Source: Verrucomicrobiales bacterium
Lineage (GTDB): Bacteria > Verrucomicrobiota > Verrucomicrobiia > Limisphaerales > CAIMTB01
Length of the DNA: 64,000 nucleotides
Assembly (NCBI GenBank): GCA_016795425.1
Contig: JAEUHG010000123.1
Span: 53,152-117,151, forward strand
Direction of reading: 5' to 3'
The notes under the pieces were generated by a model. It was given only the letters and a program-made list of their open reading frames with translations. It did not search any database and was not told the DNA's origin. The position numbers and the translations under genes are program-made. This document shows, piece by piece, positions 27,417 through 36,389 of the stretch. Every line of letters begins with the position of its first letter. Position 1 is the stretch's first letter.

Positions 27417-27863
27417 ATGTCCGACGCATTTCTTCATCGGTTTTTGCACCGTCACCGGGTGACGTACGCCGAGTGCACCATTGGCAATCACGTCTATCAC
27501 AGCCGCTATCTCGACATTCTCGAAGCGGCGCGCGGCGAGTTCATGCGCCATGTCGGCCACGACCTGAACCAGTTGCAGAGCGAGGGGTTCATCTTCCCCG
27601 TCATCGAGGCCAGACTGACCTATCATCGGCCGGCGCGGTACGACGAGGTGCTCGACATCGGGCTGGCGTTGATCGAATTGACGCCGCTCCGTCTCGGGGT
27701 CCTGCATGAGGTGCGTCGGGCGGATGGAACGCTCGTGCTCGAAGCCGTGACCCGACACGTGTGTACCAGTCCGGAAGAGAAGCCGCGGCGGATGCCCAAG
27801 CCCCTGGTGTCCGCGCTGCGACCCTGGGTGCTGGTCACGGCCTCTCCGGAGGGTTCCGAATAG
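27417..27863 (+). CDS. YbgC/4HBT-type acyl-CoA thioesterase (hotdog)
   Basis: This 148-residue protein is a single hotdog domain. The central signature is VTYAECTIGNHVYHSRYLDILEAAR, shown here by its ends VTYAEC and YLDILEAAR; it aligns with the YbgC helix that normally begins Y.EtD..G.V.H. The usual catalytic Asp is not present at that position, while the preceding Glu and the VYHSRYL segment are. Later strands (IEARLTYHRPARYDEVLDI) are typical. It lies 10 bases after the aldolase gene. Hydrolysis of short acyl-CoA or acyl-ACP is inferred from the family. Confidence 0.85.
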   Translation: MSDAFLHRFLHRHRVTYAECTIGNHVYHSRYLDILEAARGEFMRHVGHDLNQLQSEGFIFPVIEARLTYHRPARYDEVLDIGLALIELTPLRLGVLHEVRRADGTLVLEAVTRHVCTSPEEKPRRMPKPLVSALRPWVLVTASPEGSE

Positions 27864-27926
27864 GGGGACGGATGTTGTTGAGATTTCAGGTGGCGCCGTG
27901 ACCCTGATTTTGGAGTCCTAGGCGGC

Positions 27927-30017
27927 GTGCAGCGCGACTATGTCCTGCAGTCCTTCCAGCGCCCGGTCGATCTGAAGATCGATTATGCTGCCGAGCTCAA
28001 TGAACAGCAGTTGGCGGCGGTGACGGCGTCCCCGGGTCCGTCCCTGGTGCTCGCGGGCGCGGGTTCGGGGAAGACGCGGACGCTGACCTATCGGGTGGCC
28101 TACCTGCTGGAACACGGCGTTCCGGCGGAGCGCATCCTGCTCCTGACGTTTACGAACAAGGCTGCGAAGGAGATGATGCGCCGGGTCTCGGACTTGGTGG
28201 CAACCGAGTTGGCGGCCCTGTGGGGTGGCACCTTCCATTCCATTGGCGCCCGGATTCTCCGGTCCAATGCTGCGGTATTGGGCTATCGGCCGGAATTCAC
28301 GATTCTCGACCGCGAGGATTCGGAGACGTTGCTCAAAGCGTGCCTGGGGGACCTGAAGGAGGAGGGCACTTCGGTGGTGTTGCCCAAGGTCGAGGTGATC
28401 GCGGACCTCATTTCGCGCGCTGCCAACGAGCGGCAGACCATCACGCGCACCGTGGGCAAGCGCCAGGAGACCTGGGTCAAGGTGGCGCCGATCCTCGAGC
28501 AACTGGCGCGGTCCTACGCGGCGCGAAAGCGGGCGGCGAATGTGATGGATTTCGACGATCTCCTGGTTCTCTGGCTTCAGCTGCTGGAACAACATGAGGA
28601 GGTCCGCGAACGTTACCAACGCCGGTTTCAGTGGGTCCTGGTGGATGAGTACCAGGACACCAACCAGATCCAGAGCGACCTCATCGACCTGCTGGTGGCG
28701 GGACATCAGAACGTCATGGCGGTGGGCGACGATTCGCAGAGCATCTACTCGTGGCGTGGAGCCAACTTCCGGAACATCCTCGATTTCCCGAGGCGTTACG
28801 CCAACGCCCGACTGTTCAAGGTGGAGGTGAATTATCGGAGCACTCCCGAAATCCTGGCGGTGGCCAACGCCGCCATCGCGGCGAACACCGAGCAGTTTGC
28901 GAAATCGTTGACCCCGGCGCGTCGGGCCGGGATGAAGCCTGTGTTCGTGCCCTGTGAAGATGGACATCAGCAGGCGGCGTTTGTCGCCCAACGGATCACC
29001 GAACTCCACGAGGAAGGAGTTTCCCTGCCGGAGATCGCCATCCTCTACCGGTCGCATTTCCACGCGCTAGAGGTGCAGTTGGAGCTGACGCGTCGCGGCA
29101 TTCCCTTCGTGATCACCAGCGGGATCCGGTTCTTCGAGCAGGCGCATATCAAGGATGTCACGGCGTGGCTGAAATGGGTGGTCAATCCGGACGATGAACT
29201 GTCCTTCAAACGACTGGTTCAACTGCTGCCCGGCGTGGGGCCAAAAGCCGCCGACAAGCTCTGGAGCGCGTTCGGCGAGGCATATCGCCAACGGACCCCG
29301 GCGGCAGACGGTTCACCGGTGGCGTTGGCGCCTTTGTTGATCGCCCTCCGGGACAAGACACCCAAGAAAACCGCCAGCGCCTGGGCCAACTTCGCCACCA
29401 CTGTTGCACAGATTCAGGATCCCGAGGTGGCGCAGCGTGGGGGCGCGATCATTCAGACGGTGGTCGAGGCCTTTTACGAGGAGTATGCCGGCGCAACGTT
29501 CCCCAATGCCGAGTCTCGGCTCGACGACCTCGAGCAACTGGCGAACTACGCGGGGCAATTCCAGTCGCTGACCGAGTTTCTCACTCAGCTCTCCCTGCTC
29601 AACAACATGGAGGCTGAGGCGGAGCAGAAGGACTCCGCTCGCGATGACGACCGTGTTCGGCTCTCCACGGTGCACCAGGCCAAGGGGCTCGAGTTTCAGG
29701 TCGTCTTCGTGATCATGCTCGCGGAGGGACTGTTTCCGTCGGGACGTTCCCTCGAGAGTCCGATCGCGGCCGAGGAAGAGCGCCGGCTCTTCTATGTCGC
29801 AGTCACGCGCGCCAAGGACGAGTTGTATCTCTGCTGCCCACTCATGCGGGCTACGCCCGGTATGGGGCTTTCCCTGCTCCAGCGCTCCCGATTCCTGGCT
29901 GAGATTCCCGAGGAATTGCTCGACCGCCTGAATCTCCGTCCCGCGAATCGATGGAACTCGGCGGATACTCTGGATGCCGCGTCTTCATCCGAGGATCAGG
30001 GCGACGCGCCGTTCTAG
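27927..30017 (+). CDS. uvrD: UvrD/PcrA-family 3'-5' DNA helicase
   Basis: This 696-residue superfamily 1 helicase begins at GTG 27927, the only start before the N-terminal motif LNEQQLAAV. The motif series is complete: GAGSGKTRTL (I), FTNKAAKEMM (Ia), DEYQDTNQIQ (II), GDDSQSIYSWRGA (III), VNYRST (IV), STVHQAKGLEF (V) and LFYVAVTRAKDEL (VI). Length and order match UvrD/PcrA. Roles are nucleotide excision repair, mismatch repair and removal of recombination filaments. The last four bases overlap the end of the convergent CCA-transferase gene. Confidence 0.96.
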   Translation: MQRDYVLQSFQRPVDLKIDYAAELNEQQLAAVTASPGPSLVLAGAGSGKTRTLTYRVAYLLEHGVPAERILLLTFTNKAAKEMMRRVSDLVATELAALWGGTFHSIGARILRSNAAVLGYRPEFTILDREDSETLLKACLGDLKEEGTSVVLPKVEVIADLISRAANERQTITRTVGKRQETWVKVAPILEQLARSYAARKRAANVMDFDDLLVLWLQLLEQHEEVRERYQRRFQWVLVDEYQDTNQIQSDLIDLLVAGHQNVMAVGDDSQSIYSWRGANFRNILDFPRRYANARLFKVEVNYRSTPEILAVANAAIAANTEQFAKSLTPARRAGMKPVFVPCEDGHQQAAFVAQRITELHEEGVSLPEIAILYRSHFHALEVQLELTRRGIPFVITSGIRFFEQAHIKDVTAWLKWVVNPDDELSFKRLVQLLPGVGPKAADKLWSAFGEAYRQRTPAADGSPVALAPLLIALRDKTPKKTASAWANFATTVAQIQDPEVAQRGGAIIQTVVEAFYEEYAGATFPNAESRLDDLEQLANYAGQFQSLTEFLTQLSLLNNMEAEAEQKDSARDDDRVRLSTVHQAKGLEFQVVFVIMLAEGLFPSGRSLESPIAAEEERRLFYVAVTRAKDELYLCCPLMRATPGMGLSLLQRSRFLAEIPEELLDRLNLRPANRWNSADTLDAASSSEDQGDAPF

Positions 30018-31468
30018 GCCTCACCGTGGTCGGCCGGCGGTGACTGGGACGACGTCGGCGCCGCCGGGTGGTCGAGTCGGGTTCGGGCGGGAAATCCGAC
30101 CTGATCGAACAGCCAGCGCCGTGCCCCCTCGAGATCGTGAAAACAACCGTCGAGCTGGGCGTCAAAGGCCGCCGCGGTCCAATGCCCTACTTGCCGTCCT
30201 GGCGCAAAGCCGAGATCCAGTAGATGCCGCCCCAGAAGGATGGGTTTGGGAGCTTCCTCGAGGACCTTCAGTTGAGCTGCGAGGCGTCGCAGGATGTCCA
30301 CGGTCGGCGGTATTTGGCGGGGTCGGGGCGGACGCCCCATGGCATCGGCAGTCATCACGACGCAGAGGTGTTCGATGGTCTCCGGCGCGAGTCGGCGCGC
30401 CAAGCGGCGGACGGCCCGTTCGGTGGCCTCCTGAAAATGGGCCATGTGATGAACGACGAGGGGCAGGCATCGCGAGTGAACGGCGTTGGGCAGCTTCAAC
30501 CGTTCGAAGAAAGCTGCGGCGAACGTGCCGCTGGCCTGTTCGTGACCGGGTGAAATGATCCGCATTCTGCCGTCCCGTTCGACATGCTGGGTGCAGCTGA
30601 CTTTGCCAAAGTCGTGGGCCAGAACGGCGAACATCAGCACGACACGGTCGGTCTCCTCGGCCGATGTCCATTCCGGCAGGCCCGCCAGGGCATCGAGGCA
30701 ATGGCAGGTGTGGGTGAACACGTCGCCCTCAGGGTGCCATTCCGGGTCCTGCGGCACTCCCCGCAATGCGGCGATTTCGGGGAAATGTCGGATCCAGTGG
30801 GTGGCGTCGAGAAATCGCAGTCCGGCCGACGGAACACGACTGCGGGAAGCCCATTTCCACCATTCTTCTCGAACCCGTTCAATGGCCAGTTCCGGGGCGT
30901 GATCCACCATGGTTCGGCACAACTCCACGGTGGCGGGATCCGGAGTAAGGTGGAACCGGGCGGCGAATTGCATGCCACGAAACACCCGCAGCGGATCCTC
31001 TCCGAAGGCAGGGCTGGTATGCCGAAGCCGTCGTGCTTCGAGATCCGCCTGGCCGCCAAAGAAGTCGAGCACCTTCCGTTGCCGCGGGTCGTACATCAGC
31101 GCGTTGATTGTGAAATCGCGCCGCCGCGCCGCGTCGCGTGGCGCCAGTTCCGGATCGAAACCCACTTCGAATCCCCGGTGGCCGGGCCCGATCTTCGAAT
31201 CCCGGCGGGGAATGCCGAAATCATGGATGGCCCCGCCCAGGCTGAGCTTGATGATGCCGAACGAACGTCCCACCAGGTCCACACGTCCGAACGAACGCAG
31301 ACCGTCGGCGAGGGTCTCGTAGTCGATTCCGAAGACCTCGACGTCGAAATCCTTGACCGGGAGACCGAGCAGGGTGTCGCGAACGCAACCTCCGACGAGG
31401 TACGCCTGGCGCAGAACTTCCGCCTGGGTCAGAAGCGCGGCAAGATCCTGGGGCAGCGGAAGGTTCAT
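30014..31468 (-). CDS. cca: CCA tRNA nucleotidyltransferase (with HD domain)
   Basis: This 484-residue protein adds or repairs the CCA end of tRNA. The head domain has AYLVGGCVRDTLLG, the metal-binding DFDVEVFG (D-x-D), and RRRDFTINALMYDP; the neck and body helices follow (RVFRGMQFAARF). The C-terminal half holds an HD domain (VLAHDFGKVSCTQHV) and later HH residues (VVHHMAHFQEATERAV). It is longer than the compact class II enzymes and ends in a Pro/Ser-rich tail. It converges on and overlaps uvrD by four bases. Confidence 0.93.
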   Translation of the reverse strand: MNLPLPQDLAALLTQAEVLRQAYLVGGCVRDTLLGLPVKDFDVEVFGIDYETLADGLRSFGRVDLVGRSFGIIKLSLGGAIHDFGIPRRDSKIGPGHRGFEVGFDPELAPRDAARRRDFTINALMYDPRQRKVLDFFGGQADLEARRLRHTSPAFGEDPLRVFRGMQFAARFHLTPDPATVELCRTMVDHAPELAIERVREEWWKWASRSRVPSAGLRFLDATHWIRHFPEIAALRGVPQDPEWHPEGDVFTHTCHCLDALAGLPEWTSAEETDRVVLMFAVLAHDFGKVSCTQHVERDGRMRIISPGHEQASGTFAAAFFERLKLPNAVHSRCLPLVVHHMAHFQEATERAVRRLARRLAPETIEHLCVVMTADAMGRPPRPRQIPPTVDILRRLAAQLKVLEEAPKPILLGRHLLDLGFAPGRQVGHWTAAAFDAQLDGCFHDLEGARRWLFDQVGFPARTRLDHPAAPTSSQSPPADHGEA

Positions 31469-31558
31469 CGAAATCGGTCCGTCCTGCAGACGGTCGGGCA
31501 GCGCGGACGGTCATCTTTCTGCTTTTGCCCGACGGGGACCATACCTATTTTTCGCCCT

Positions 31559-31867
31559 GTGACGGCCGCCACGTTCAAGTCCGAGATCGCCGAAGCGACG
31601 CGCAACTACGACAAGTATGTCGTCTGCCTCGAAAAGACCGGCGAAGATGTCGAACGCGCGCTTCAATCGCTCGTGGAGAAGGCCATCAAGGCGTTTGAGA
31701 ACCGCGGTCCGGGCCTCCGTCATGGGATTGCCCTCGATCGGCAGGTGACGGTCATTCTCAGCCAGACCGAGGGTGAGCGCCCGCTGTGCGGGATCTATTT
31801 CAACCTCTCCAGCCCGTATCACCGGCAGAAGTCCTCCAAGGTTCCCAAGGCGCCCGAAGAAGTCTGA
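31559..31867 (+). CDS. Hypothetical protein (102 aa)
   Basis: This gene starts at GTG 31559 and encodes VTAATFKSEIAEATRNYDKY.... It is a small soluble protein, helical at the N-terminus (residues 5-45) with a likely beta-rich C-terminal half (HGIALDRQVTVILSQ, PLCGIYFNLSSPYHR). I recognise no family. It sits in the 90-base gap side of divergent cca and close to the convergent lipoprotein gene, so it would be read from a promoter within about 90 bases upstream. Coding quality (third-position GC, length, clean frame) supports a real gene. Confidence 0.6.
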   Translation: MTAATFKSEIAEATRNYDKYVVCLEKTGEDVERALQSLVEKAIKAFENRGPGLRHGIALDRQVTVILSQTEGERPLCGIYFNLSSPYHRQKSSKVPKAPEEV

Positions 31868-31879
31868 ATCCTGTCTGGC

Positions 31880-32290
31880 TCAGCGAAGGCGGACCTCGTC
31901 GCCGACCTGTAGGAACCCTTCGGTGACATCGGCGGCCACGAACCCGTTCCGTTCGGGACCGGTCAGGCGCACCTGACCGACGCGTTCGTTGCCGCGAAAC
32001 ACGTCCAGCAGGGATTGAAGGGCCGGGGTGCCACCCAGCGTGTAATCAATAACCACGAAGCGGAGTCCGGCGTTGACCGTGTGAACCCTGCCGCTGGCCG
32101 GCAGAACTACCGTGGCAGGGCTGCTGGGATTGGTGGTCGCCGTCGCTGTCCTGGCTTCTGGCCCCAGCCCGCCCCCCTTGGCGCTCGCGGGCAAGGTCCG
32201 CCCTTGGGAGTCCACGGAACTTTCCTGGCTCCGACAGCCCGTAAGGAGAGAAAGAGACAACGCCGCCAGCGTCACCACCAATGCGCGCAT
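31880..32290 (-). CDS. Small outer-envelope lipoprotein
   Basis: This 136-residue protein starts at the ATG at 32290, chosen because it gives a signal peptide ending in the lipobox SLLTGC (cleavage before C18). After a Ser/Ala/Thr-rich linker the C-terminal 70 residues read VNAGLRFVVIDYTLGGTPALQSLLDVFRGN...GQVRLTGPERNGFVAADVTEGFLQVGDEVRLR, a small beta-barrel-like pattern. I give only its ends here: VNAGLRFVV and VGDEVRLR. No named family is recognised. It would be anchored in a membrane by its lipid-modified cysteine. Confidence 0.75.
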   Translation of the reverse strand: MRALVVTLAALSLSLLTGCRSQESSVDSQGRTLPASAKGGGLGPEARTATATTNPSSPATVVLPASGRVHTVNAGLRFVVIDYTLGGTPALQSLLDVFRGNERVGQVRLTGPERNGFVAADVTEGFLQVGDEVRLR

Positions 32291-32357
32291 GAGCCAAAGC
32301 AGAAACCAATCGTGCCTCCGCCGCAATCCCTCGCGACAACGCGCGCGCATCCCACGG

Positions 32358-32966
32358 CTAACGGTAGATATCGACGAGATACGCCAACGCCTCCGTCCGC
32401 CCACTATTGATGATCGCGTGCGGAACGTCCGCACGGAAACTTGCCGAATCCCCCGCCCCCAATTCCTCCTTGTCGCCCCCGGATTCCACCTGGACGCGGC
32501 CTTTCAGGACGGTCAGGTATTCCCGGGTTCCGGTGAAATGCGGAGCGCTGCGCAAGGCGCCCCCGGGACCGAGCCGGATCTCATAGAACTCGACGTCCTT
32601 CTCCAGGTTCAACGGCGAGAGTGTCCGGATCTGGCAGTCGGGGTCCGACCGGAACAAGTGCGCCTTGTCGTTGCCGCGGATGGTCTGGATCGACGACTGG
32701 GCGCCGGGGGTTTCGAGAAGTTCGGCCAGCGTCATGCCAAAGGCCTGGGCGATGCGGAAGGTGACGGCCAACGTCGGATTGGCTTCGTTGCGTTCAATCT
32801 GGCTGAGCATCGACCGGCTGACTCCCGAGGCGGCGGCGAGTTGCTCGAGCGACCAACCGCGGTCCTTGCGCAGGTCCCGGACCCGCCGGCAGAGATGGCT
32901 GCTCACCGCCTCGTCGGTGGAGGATCCTGCAGGGACCGGGGTGTTGGGCGTTGAGGAAGAGACCAT
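32358..32966 (-). CDS. XRE-family transcriptional regulator with C-terminal cupin
   Basis: This 202-residue protein starts at the ATG at 32966. The N-terminal helix-turn-helix (about 25-80) reads LEQLAAASGVSRSMLSQIERNEANPTL, given here by LEQLAAASGVSRSMLSQIER; the C-terminal half (about 110-202) is a cupin with PHFTGTREYLTVLKG and LGAGDSASFRADVPHAI. HTH-cupin regulators of this form commonly control amino-acid or amine metabolism and sense a small ligand in the cupin. It diverges from tdh-kbl across a palindromic site and is the natural candidate regulator of that operon. Confidence 0.92.
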   Translation of the reverse strand: MVSSSTPNTPVPAGSSTDEAVSSHLCRRVRDLRKDRGWSLEQLAAASGVSRSMLSQIERNEANPTLAVTFRIAQAFGMTLAELLETPGAQSSIQTIRGNDKAHLFRSDPDCQIRTLSPLNLEKDVEFYEIRLGPGGALRSAPHFTGTREYLTVLKGRVQVESGGDKEELGAGDSASFRADVPHAIINSGRTEALAYLVDIYR

Positions 32967-32997
32967 AGAGATTCTTCTATACTGGAAATTTGTCTTG

Positions 32998-33023
32998 AAT
33001 ATTGGAAGTGAGCTTCCGATATT
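32998..33023. promoter_or_regulatory. Palindromic operator between the XRE-cupin regulator and tdh
   Basis: AATATTGGAAG and CTTCCGATATT flank a four-base centre, giving 11-bp arms with one mismatch. It lies in the 180-base divergent gap, 31 bases from the regulator start and about 120 from the tdh start. A further GGAAATT half-site-like stretch lies at 32983-32989. Confidence 0.7.
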
Positions 33024-33146
33024 TCGCACAGGCATCCGACATAACGGATACAGCAAGCCGGGGCGTGGCCTCGGCGGCAAGGCAAAATCCGCGATGAACC
33101 CGGGGGTCGACCCCCAGCACGGCGGTGGTTCGCTACCGATTCCAAC

Positions 33147-34175
33147 ATGAAAGCGCTCGTCAAAGCGAAGTCGGAGGTCGGTCTCTGGCTTCAGGACATT
33201 CCCGAACCCGAGATCGGCATCAACGACGTGCTGATCAAGGTTCATAAGACCGGGATTTGCGGCACCGACCTGCACATCTGGAAATGGGATGCGTGGGCCC
33301 AGAAGACGATTCCGGTGCCGATGGCGGTGGGGCACGAGTTCGTCGGTGAAATCGTCGAGATCGGCAGCAATGTGCACGACTTCTTTCCCGGACAGATCGT
33401 CAGCGGGGAGGGGCATGTGGTGTGCGGCCGCTGTCGAAATTGCCTCGCCGGACGTCGCCATCTTTGCGCGGACACCAAGGGCGTCGGCGTGAATCGCCCG
33501 GGGGCCTTCGCCGAATACCTGGCATTGCCGATGACCAATGTATGGGTGCACGCGCCGGACGTGGATCGCGAGGTGGCTTCGATCTTCGATCCTTTTGGCA
33601 ACGCGGTGCACACGGCGTTGTCGTTCGATCTGTTGGGTGAAGACGTGCTGGTCACCGGGGCCGGGCCGATCGGCATCATGGGCGCGGCCATCGCCAAACA
33701 CGCGGGTGCGCGCTACGTGGTGATCACCGATGTCAATCCATGGCGTTTGGAGCTGGCGCGCAAACTGGGGGTCACCGAGGCGGTGAATGTCCGTGAGAAA
33801 TCCCTGCGTGACGTCCAGCACAAGCTCGGCATGAAGGAGGGTTTCGATGTTGGGCTCGAAATGTCCGGCAACCCGCACGCCTTCCGCGACATGGTGGCCA
33901 ACATGGCGCACGGCGGGAAAATCGCCCTGCTGGGCATTCCGGCGGAACCGATGGCCATCGATTGGAATGCGGTGATCTTCAACATGCTCACGATCAAGGG
34001 CATTTACGGGCGCGAGATGTACGAGACCTGGTACAAGATGACGGTGATGCTCCAGGGCGGATTGAACATCCGTCCGGTGATCACCCACCGCTTTCCGTAC
34101 CAGGAATTCGAACGCGGCTTTGCCGTCGCGCTGTCGGGAGAATCGGGCAAGGTTGTTCTCGACTGGACCCAATGA
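33147..34175 (+). CDS. tdh: L-threonine 3-dehydrogenase
   Basis: This 342-residue zinc-dependent enzyme oxidises L-threonine to 2-amino-3-oxobutanoate with NAD. It has the catalytic zinc Cys in TGICGTDLHIW (C38), GHEFVGEIVEIG, and a four-cysteine structural zinc loop CGRCRNCLAGRRHLC. The cofactor-binding GAGPIGIMGAAIAKHAGA follows, and the C-terminus is of the usual length. Its last four bases overlap the ATG of kbl (ATGA), so the two are translationally coupled, as expected for the threonine-to-glycine route. The divergent HTH-cupin protein probably regulates it. Confidence 0.97.
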   Translation: MKALVKAKSEVGLWLQDIPEPEIGINDVLIKVHKTGICGTDLHIWKWDAWAQKTIPVPMAVGHEFVGEIVEIGSNVHDFFPGQIVSGEGHVVCGRCRNCLAGRRHLCADTKGVGVNRPGAFAEYLALPMTNVWVHAPDVDREVASIFDPFGNAVHTALSFDLLGEDVLVTGAGPIGIMGAAIAKHAGARYVVITDVNPWRLELARKLGVTEAVNVREKSLRDVQHKLGMKEGFDVGLEMSGNPHAFRDMVANMAHGGKIALLGIPAEPMAIDWNAVIFNMLTIKGIYGREMYETWYKMTVMLQGGLNIRPVITHRFPYQEFERGFAVALSGESGKVVLDWTQ

Positions 34176-35356
34176 ACGCGACCTTCCAAGCAAATCTCGA
34201 GGCGCGCCTGAGCGAGTTGCGATCGGCTGGACTCTACAAGTCCGAGCGGATCATCAGCACCCCGCAGGGAGCGCGGGTGCGGGTGGCCGACGGCGCCTCG
34301 GTTCTGAACTTGTGCGCCAACAATTACCTGGGACTGGCGCAGCATCCCGCCATCCGTGAGGCGGCACACCGAGGCCTGGACGAGTGGGGCTACGGCATGG
34401 CCAGCGTCCGGTTCATCTGCGGCACCCAGGGCGTGCACAAGCAACTGGAAGATCGCCTCAGCGCCTTTCTCGGCACCGAGGACACCATCCTGTACACGAG
34501 TTGCTGGGACGCCAACGGCGGCGTCTTCGAGACTCTGTTGGGTGAAGAGGACGCCGTCATTTCCGACGAACTCAATCACGCCTCGATCATTGATGGCATC
34601 CGCCTCTGCAAGGCGCGCCGGTTTCGTTATCGGAACAACGATCCCGCGGATCTCGAGTCCAAGTTGAAGGAGGCTGCCGGAGCCCGTTTCCGCCTGATCG
34701 TCACCGACGGCGTCTTCAGCATGGACGGCATCATCGCCGACCTGAAGGCGGTTTGCGACCTGGCGGAACGTTACGACGCGCTGGTGATGGTGGATGATTC
34801 CCACGCGGTGGGTTTCCTGGGGAGGACCGGGCGTGGCACCCATGAGCATCGGGAGGTGCTGGGGCGGATCGACATCCTTACGGGCACTCTGGGCAAGGCG
34901 CTGGGTGGCGCGAGCGGCGGATATACGAGTGGCCGTCGCGCCATCATCGAGGTGCTTCGCCAGCGTTCGCGGCCCTACCTCTTCAGCAACACTGTAGCGC
35001 CTCCGATTGCGGCCGGATCGTTGAAGGCGTTGGATCTTCTTTCGGCCTCGACCGAACTACGGGATCGATTGGAGGACAACACGCGTTTTTTCCGCACGGC
35101 GATGACGAAGGCCGGGTTTCAGATCATCCCTGGGGAACATCCCATCGTGCCGGTCATGCTGGGTGACGCGGCGTTGGCGCAGCGGTTTGCCGACGCGATG
35201 CTGACGCGAGGGGTCTACGTGGTGGGGTTCTTTTACCCCGTGGTGCCGCACGGCAAGGCGCGCATCCGGACCCAGATGTCCGCTGCCCACAGCCGTGCCG
35301 ACCTTGAGTTTGCCGTGGAGCAGTTCACGGCGGTGAAACGCGAATTGGGAATCTAG
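34172..35356 (+). CDS. kbl: Glycine C-acetyltransferase (2-amino-3-ketobutyrate CoA ligase)
   Basis: This 394-residue PLP enzyme cleaves 2-amino-3-ketobutyrate with CoA to glycine and acetyl-CoA. Diagnostic blocks are LNLCANNYLGLAQHP, GMASVRFICGTQGVHKQLE, TDGVFSMDGIIADLK and DDSHAVGFLG. The Schiff-base lysine is in TGTLGKALGGASGGY. The ATG at 34172 overlaps the tdh stop. Together with tdh it supplies threonine degradation to glycine. It continues, after 28 bases, into a PLP lyase gene. Confidence 0.97.
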   Translation: MNATFQANLEARLSELRSAGLYKSERIISTPQGARVRVADGASVLNLCANNYLGLAQHPAIREAAHRGLDEWGYGMASVRFICGTQGVHKQLEDRLSAFLGTEDTILYTSCWDANGGVFETLLGEEDAVISDELNHASIIDGIRLCKARRFRYRNNDPADLESKLKEAAGARFRLIVTDGVFSMDGIIADLKAVCDLAERYDALVMVDDSHAVGFLGRTGRGTHEHREVLGRIDILTGTLGKALGGASGGYTSGRRAIIEVLRQRSRPYLFSNTVAPPIAAGSLKALDLLSASTELRDRLEDNTRFFRTAMTKAGFQIIPGEHPIVPVMLGDAALAQRFADAMLTRGVYVVGFFYPVVPHGKARIRTQMSAAHSRADLEFAVEQFTAVKRELGI

Positions 35357-35384
35357 TTGGGTTTGGACCGATTGGAGGCACGTC

Positions 35385-36365
35385 ATGAGCCGGGGACATC
35401 GCATCTGCAGTTCCATTATCGATGCGATCGGCGAGACGCCGATCGTCGAGTTGTCGCGGGTGAGCCGCGGGGTGTCGGGCCGAGTCTTGGGCAAGCTGGA
35501 CTACCTGAATCCGGCGGGGTCCAAGAAGGATCTCATCGCCCGGCAGATCATCGAGGCGGCCGAGGGATGCGGAGAGTTGAAGCCGGGTCAGACGGTGGTC
35601 GAGGTGACCAGCGGCAACACCGGCAACGGCTTGGCCATGGTTTGCGCGGTGAAGGGATATCCCTTTGTGGCGGTCATGTCGAAAGGCAATTCTCCGGAAC
35701 GCGCCATCATGATGCGGGCCATGGGCGCGGAGGTGGTTCTGATCGAGCAATGTGGGAGTTCCACATCGGGCCACGTGACCGGTGATGACATTCGTAGGGT
35801 GGAGGAAGCCGCCCGCCGTTTGGTCGCCGAACGCAACGCGTTCTTCGCGGATCAATTTCGCCGGGAAGAAAACGTGCGGGCGCACTACCTGCATTCCGGC
35901 CCGCAGTGGCTCCAGGCGACCGCTGGGAAGTTGGATGCCTTCTGCGACTTCGTCGGCACTGGCGGCGGATTCGCCGGGTGCGCCGCGTGCTTCAAGGAGT
36001 GGAACCCCGAAATCCGCTGCTATGTGGTCGAACCGGCGGGCGCGGCGGTGCTGGCCGGGCAGTGTGTGACGCGCTGTGCCCACCTGATTCAAGGCGGCGG
36101 TTATGCCAAGCATCTCTCCCTGATCCGCCGCGAGCACGTGGATGGCTACCTGACGGTGTCGGATGATGAAGTGCTCGAGGTCACGCATCGCCTGGCGCGG
36201 GAAGAAGGCATCTTCGCCGGCTACTCGGCCGGCGCCAACGTCGCCGCCGCCTTGAAACTTTTGCGCGGCGAACTCAGCGGAAAGACCGTGGCGACCACCA
36301 TCTGCGACAGCGGCCTCAAATATCTCAGCACCGATCTCTGGCGCGAGGCGTGCATGGAGCAATGA
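35385..36365 (+). CDS. Cysteine synthase/cystathionine beta-synthase family PLP enzyme
   Basis: This 326-residue fold-type II PLP enzyme has the lysine loop NPAGSKKDLIA (Schiff-base K48), the phosphate-binding SGNTGNGLA and GTGGGFAGC. The family usually reads NPxSSVKDR; here V is K and R is L. A Cys-rich segment (CAACFKEWNPEIRC...CVTRC) replaces the typical O-acetylserine region, so the normal CysK substrate is doubtful. Within the run tdh-kbl-this-decarboxylase it could act on a threonine- or serine-derived substrate. Beta-replacement is inferred from the fold only. Confidence 0.85.
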   Translation: MSRGHRICSSIIDAIGETPIVELSRVSRGVSGRVLGKLDYLNPAGSKKDLIARQIIEAAEGCGELKPGQTVVEVTSGNTGNGLAMVCAVKGYPFVAVMSKGNSPERAIMMRAMGAEVVLIEQCGSSTSGHVTGDDIRRVEEAARRLVAERNAFFADQFRREENVRAHYLHSGPQWLQATAGKLDAFCDFVGTGGGFAGCAACFKEWNPEIRCYVVEPAGAAVLAGQCVTRCAHLIQGGGYAKHLSLIRREHVDGYLTVSDDEVLEVTHRLAREEGIFAGYSAGANVAAALKLLRGELSGKTVATTICDSGLKYLSTDLWREACMEQ

Positions 36366-36389
36366 AGGCAGCGGGGTTTTGATCCGTTG

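Noticed and set aside
30584..31558. Upstream extension of the small gene at 31559 to a 427-codon frame
   Set aside because: The extension lies antisense to cca; protein-like sequence begins only at the GTG at 31559.
32358..34193. An apparent 611-residue minus-strand fusion ending in the XRE-cupin regulator
   Set aside because: The first 409 codons are antisense to tdh and the divergent promoter region; the ATG at 32966 gives a normal 202-residue HTH-cupin protein.
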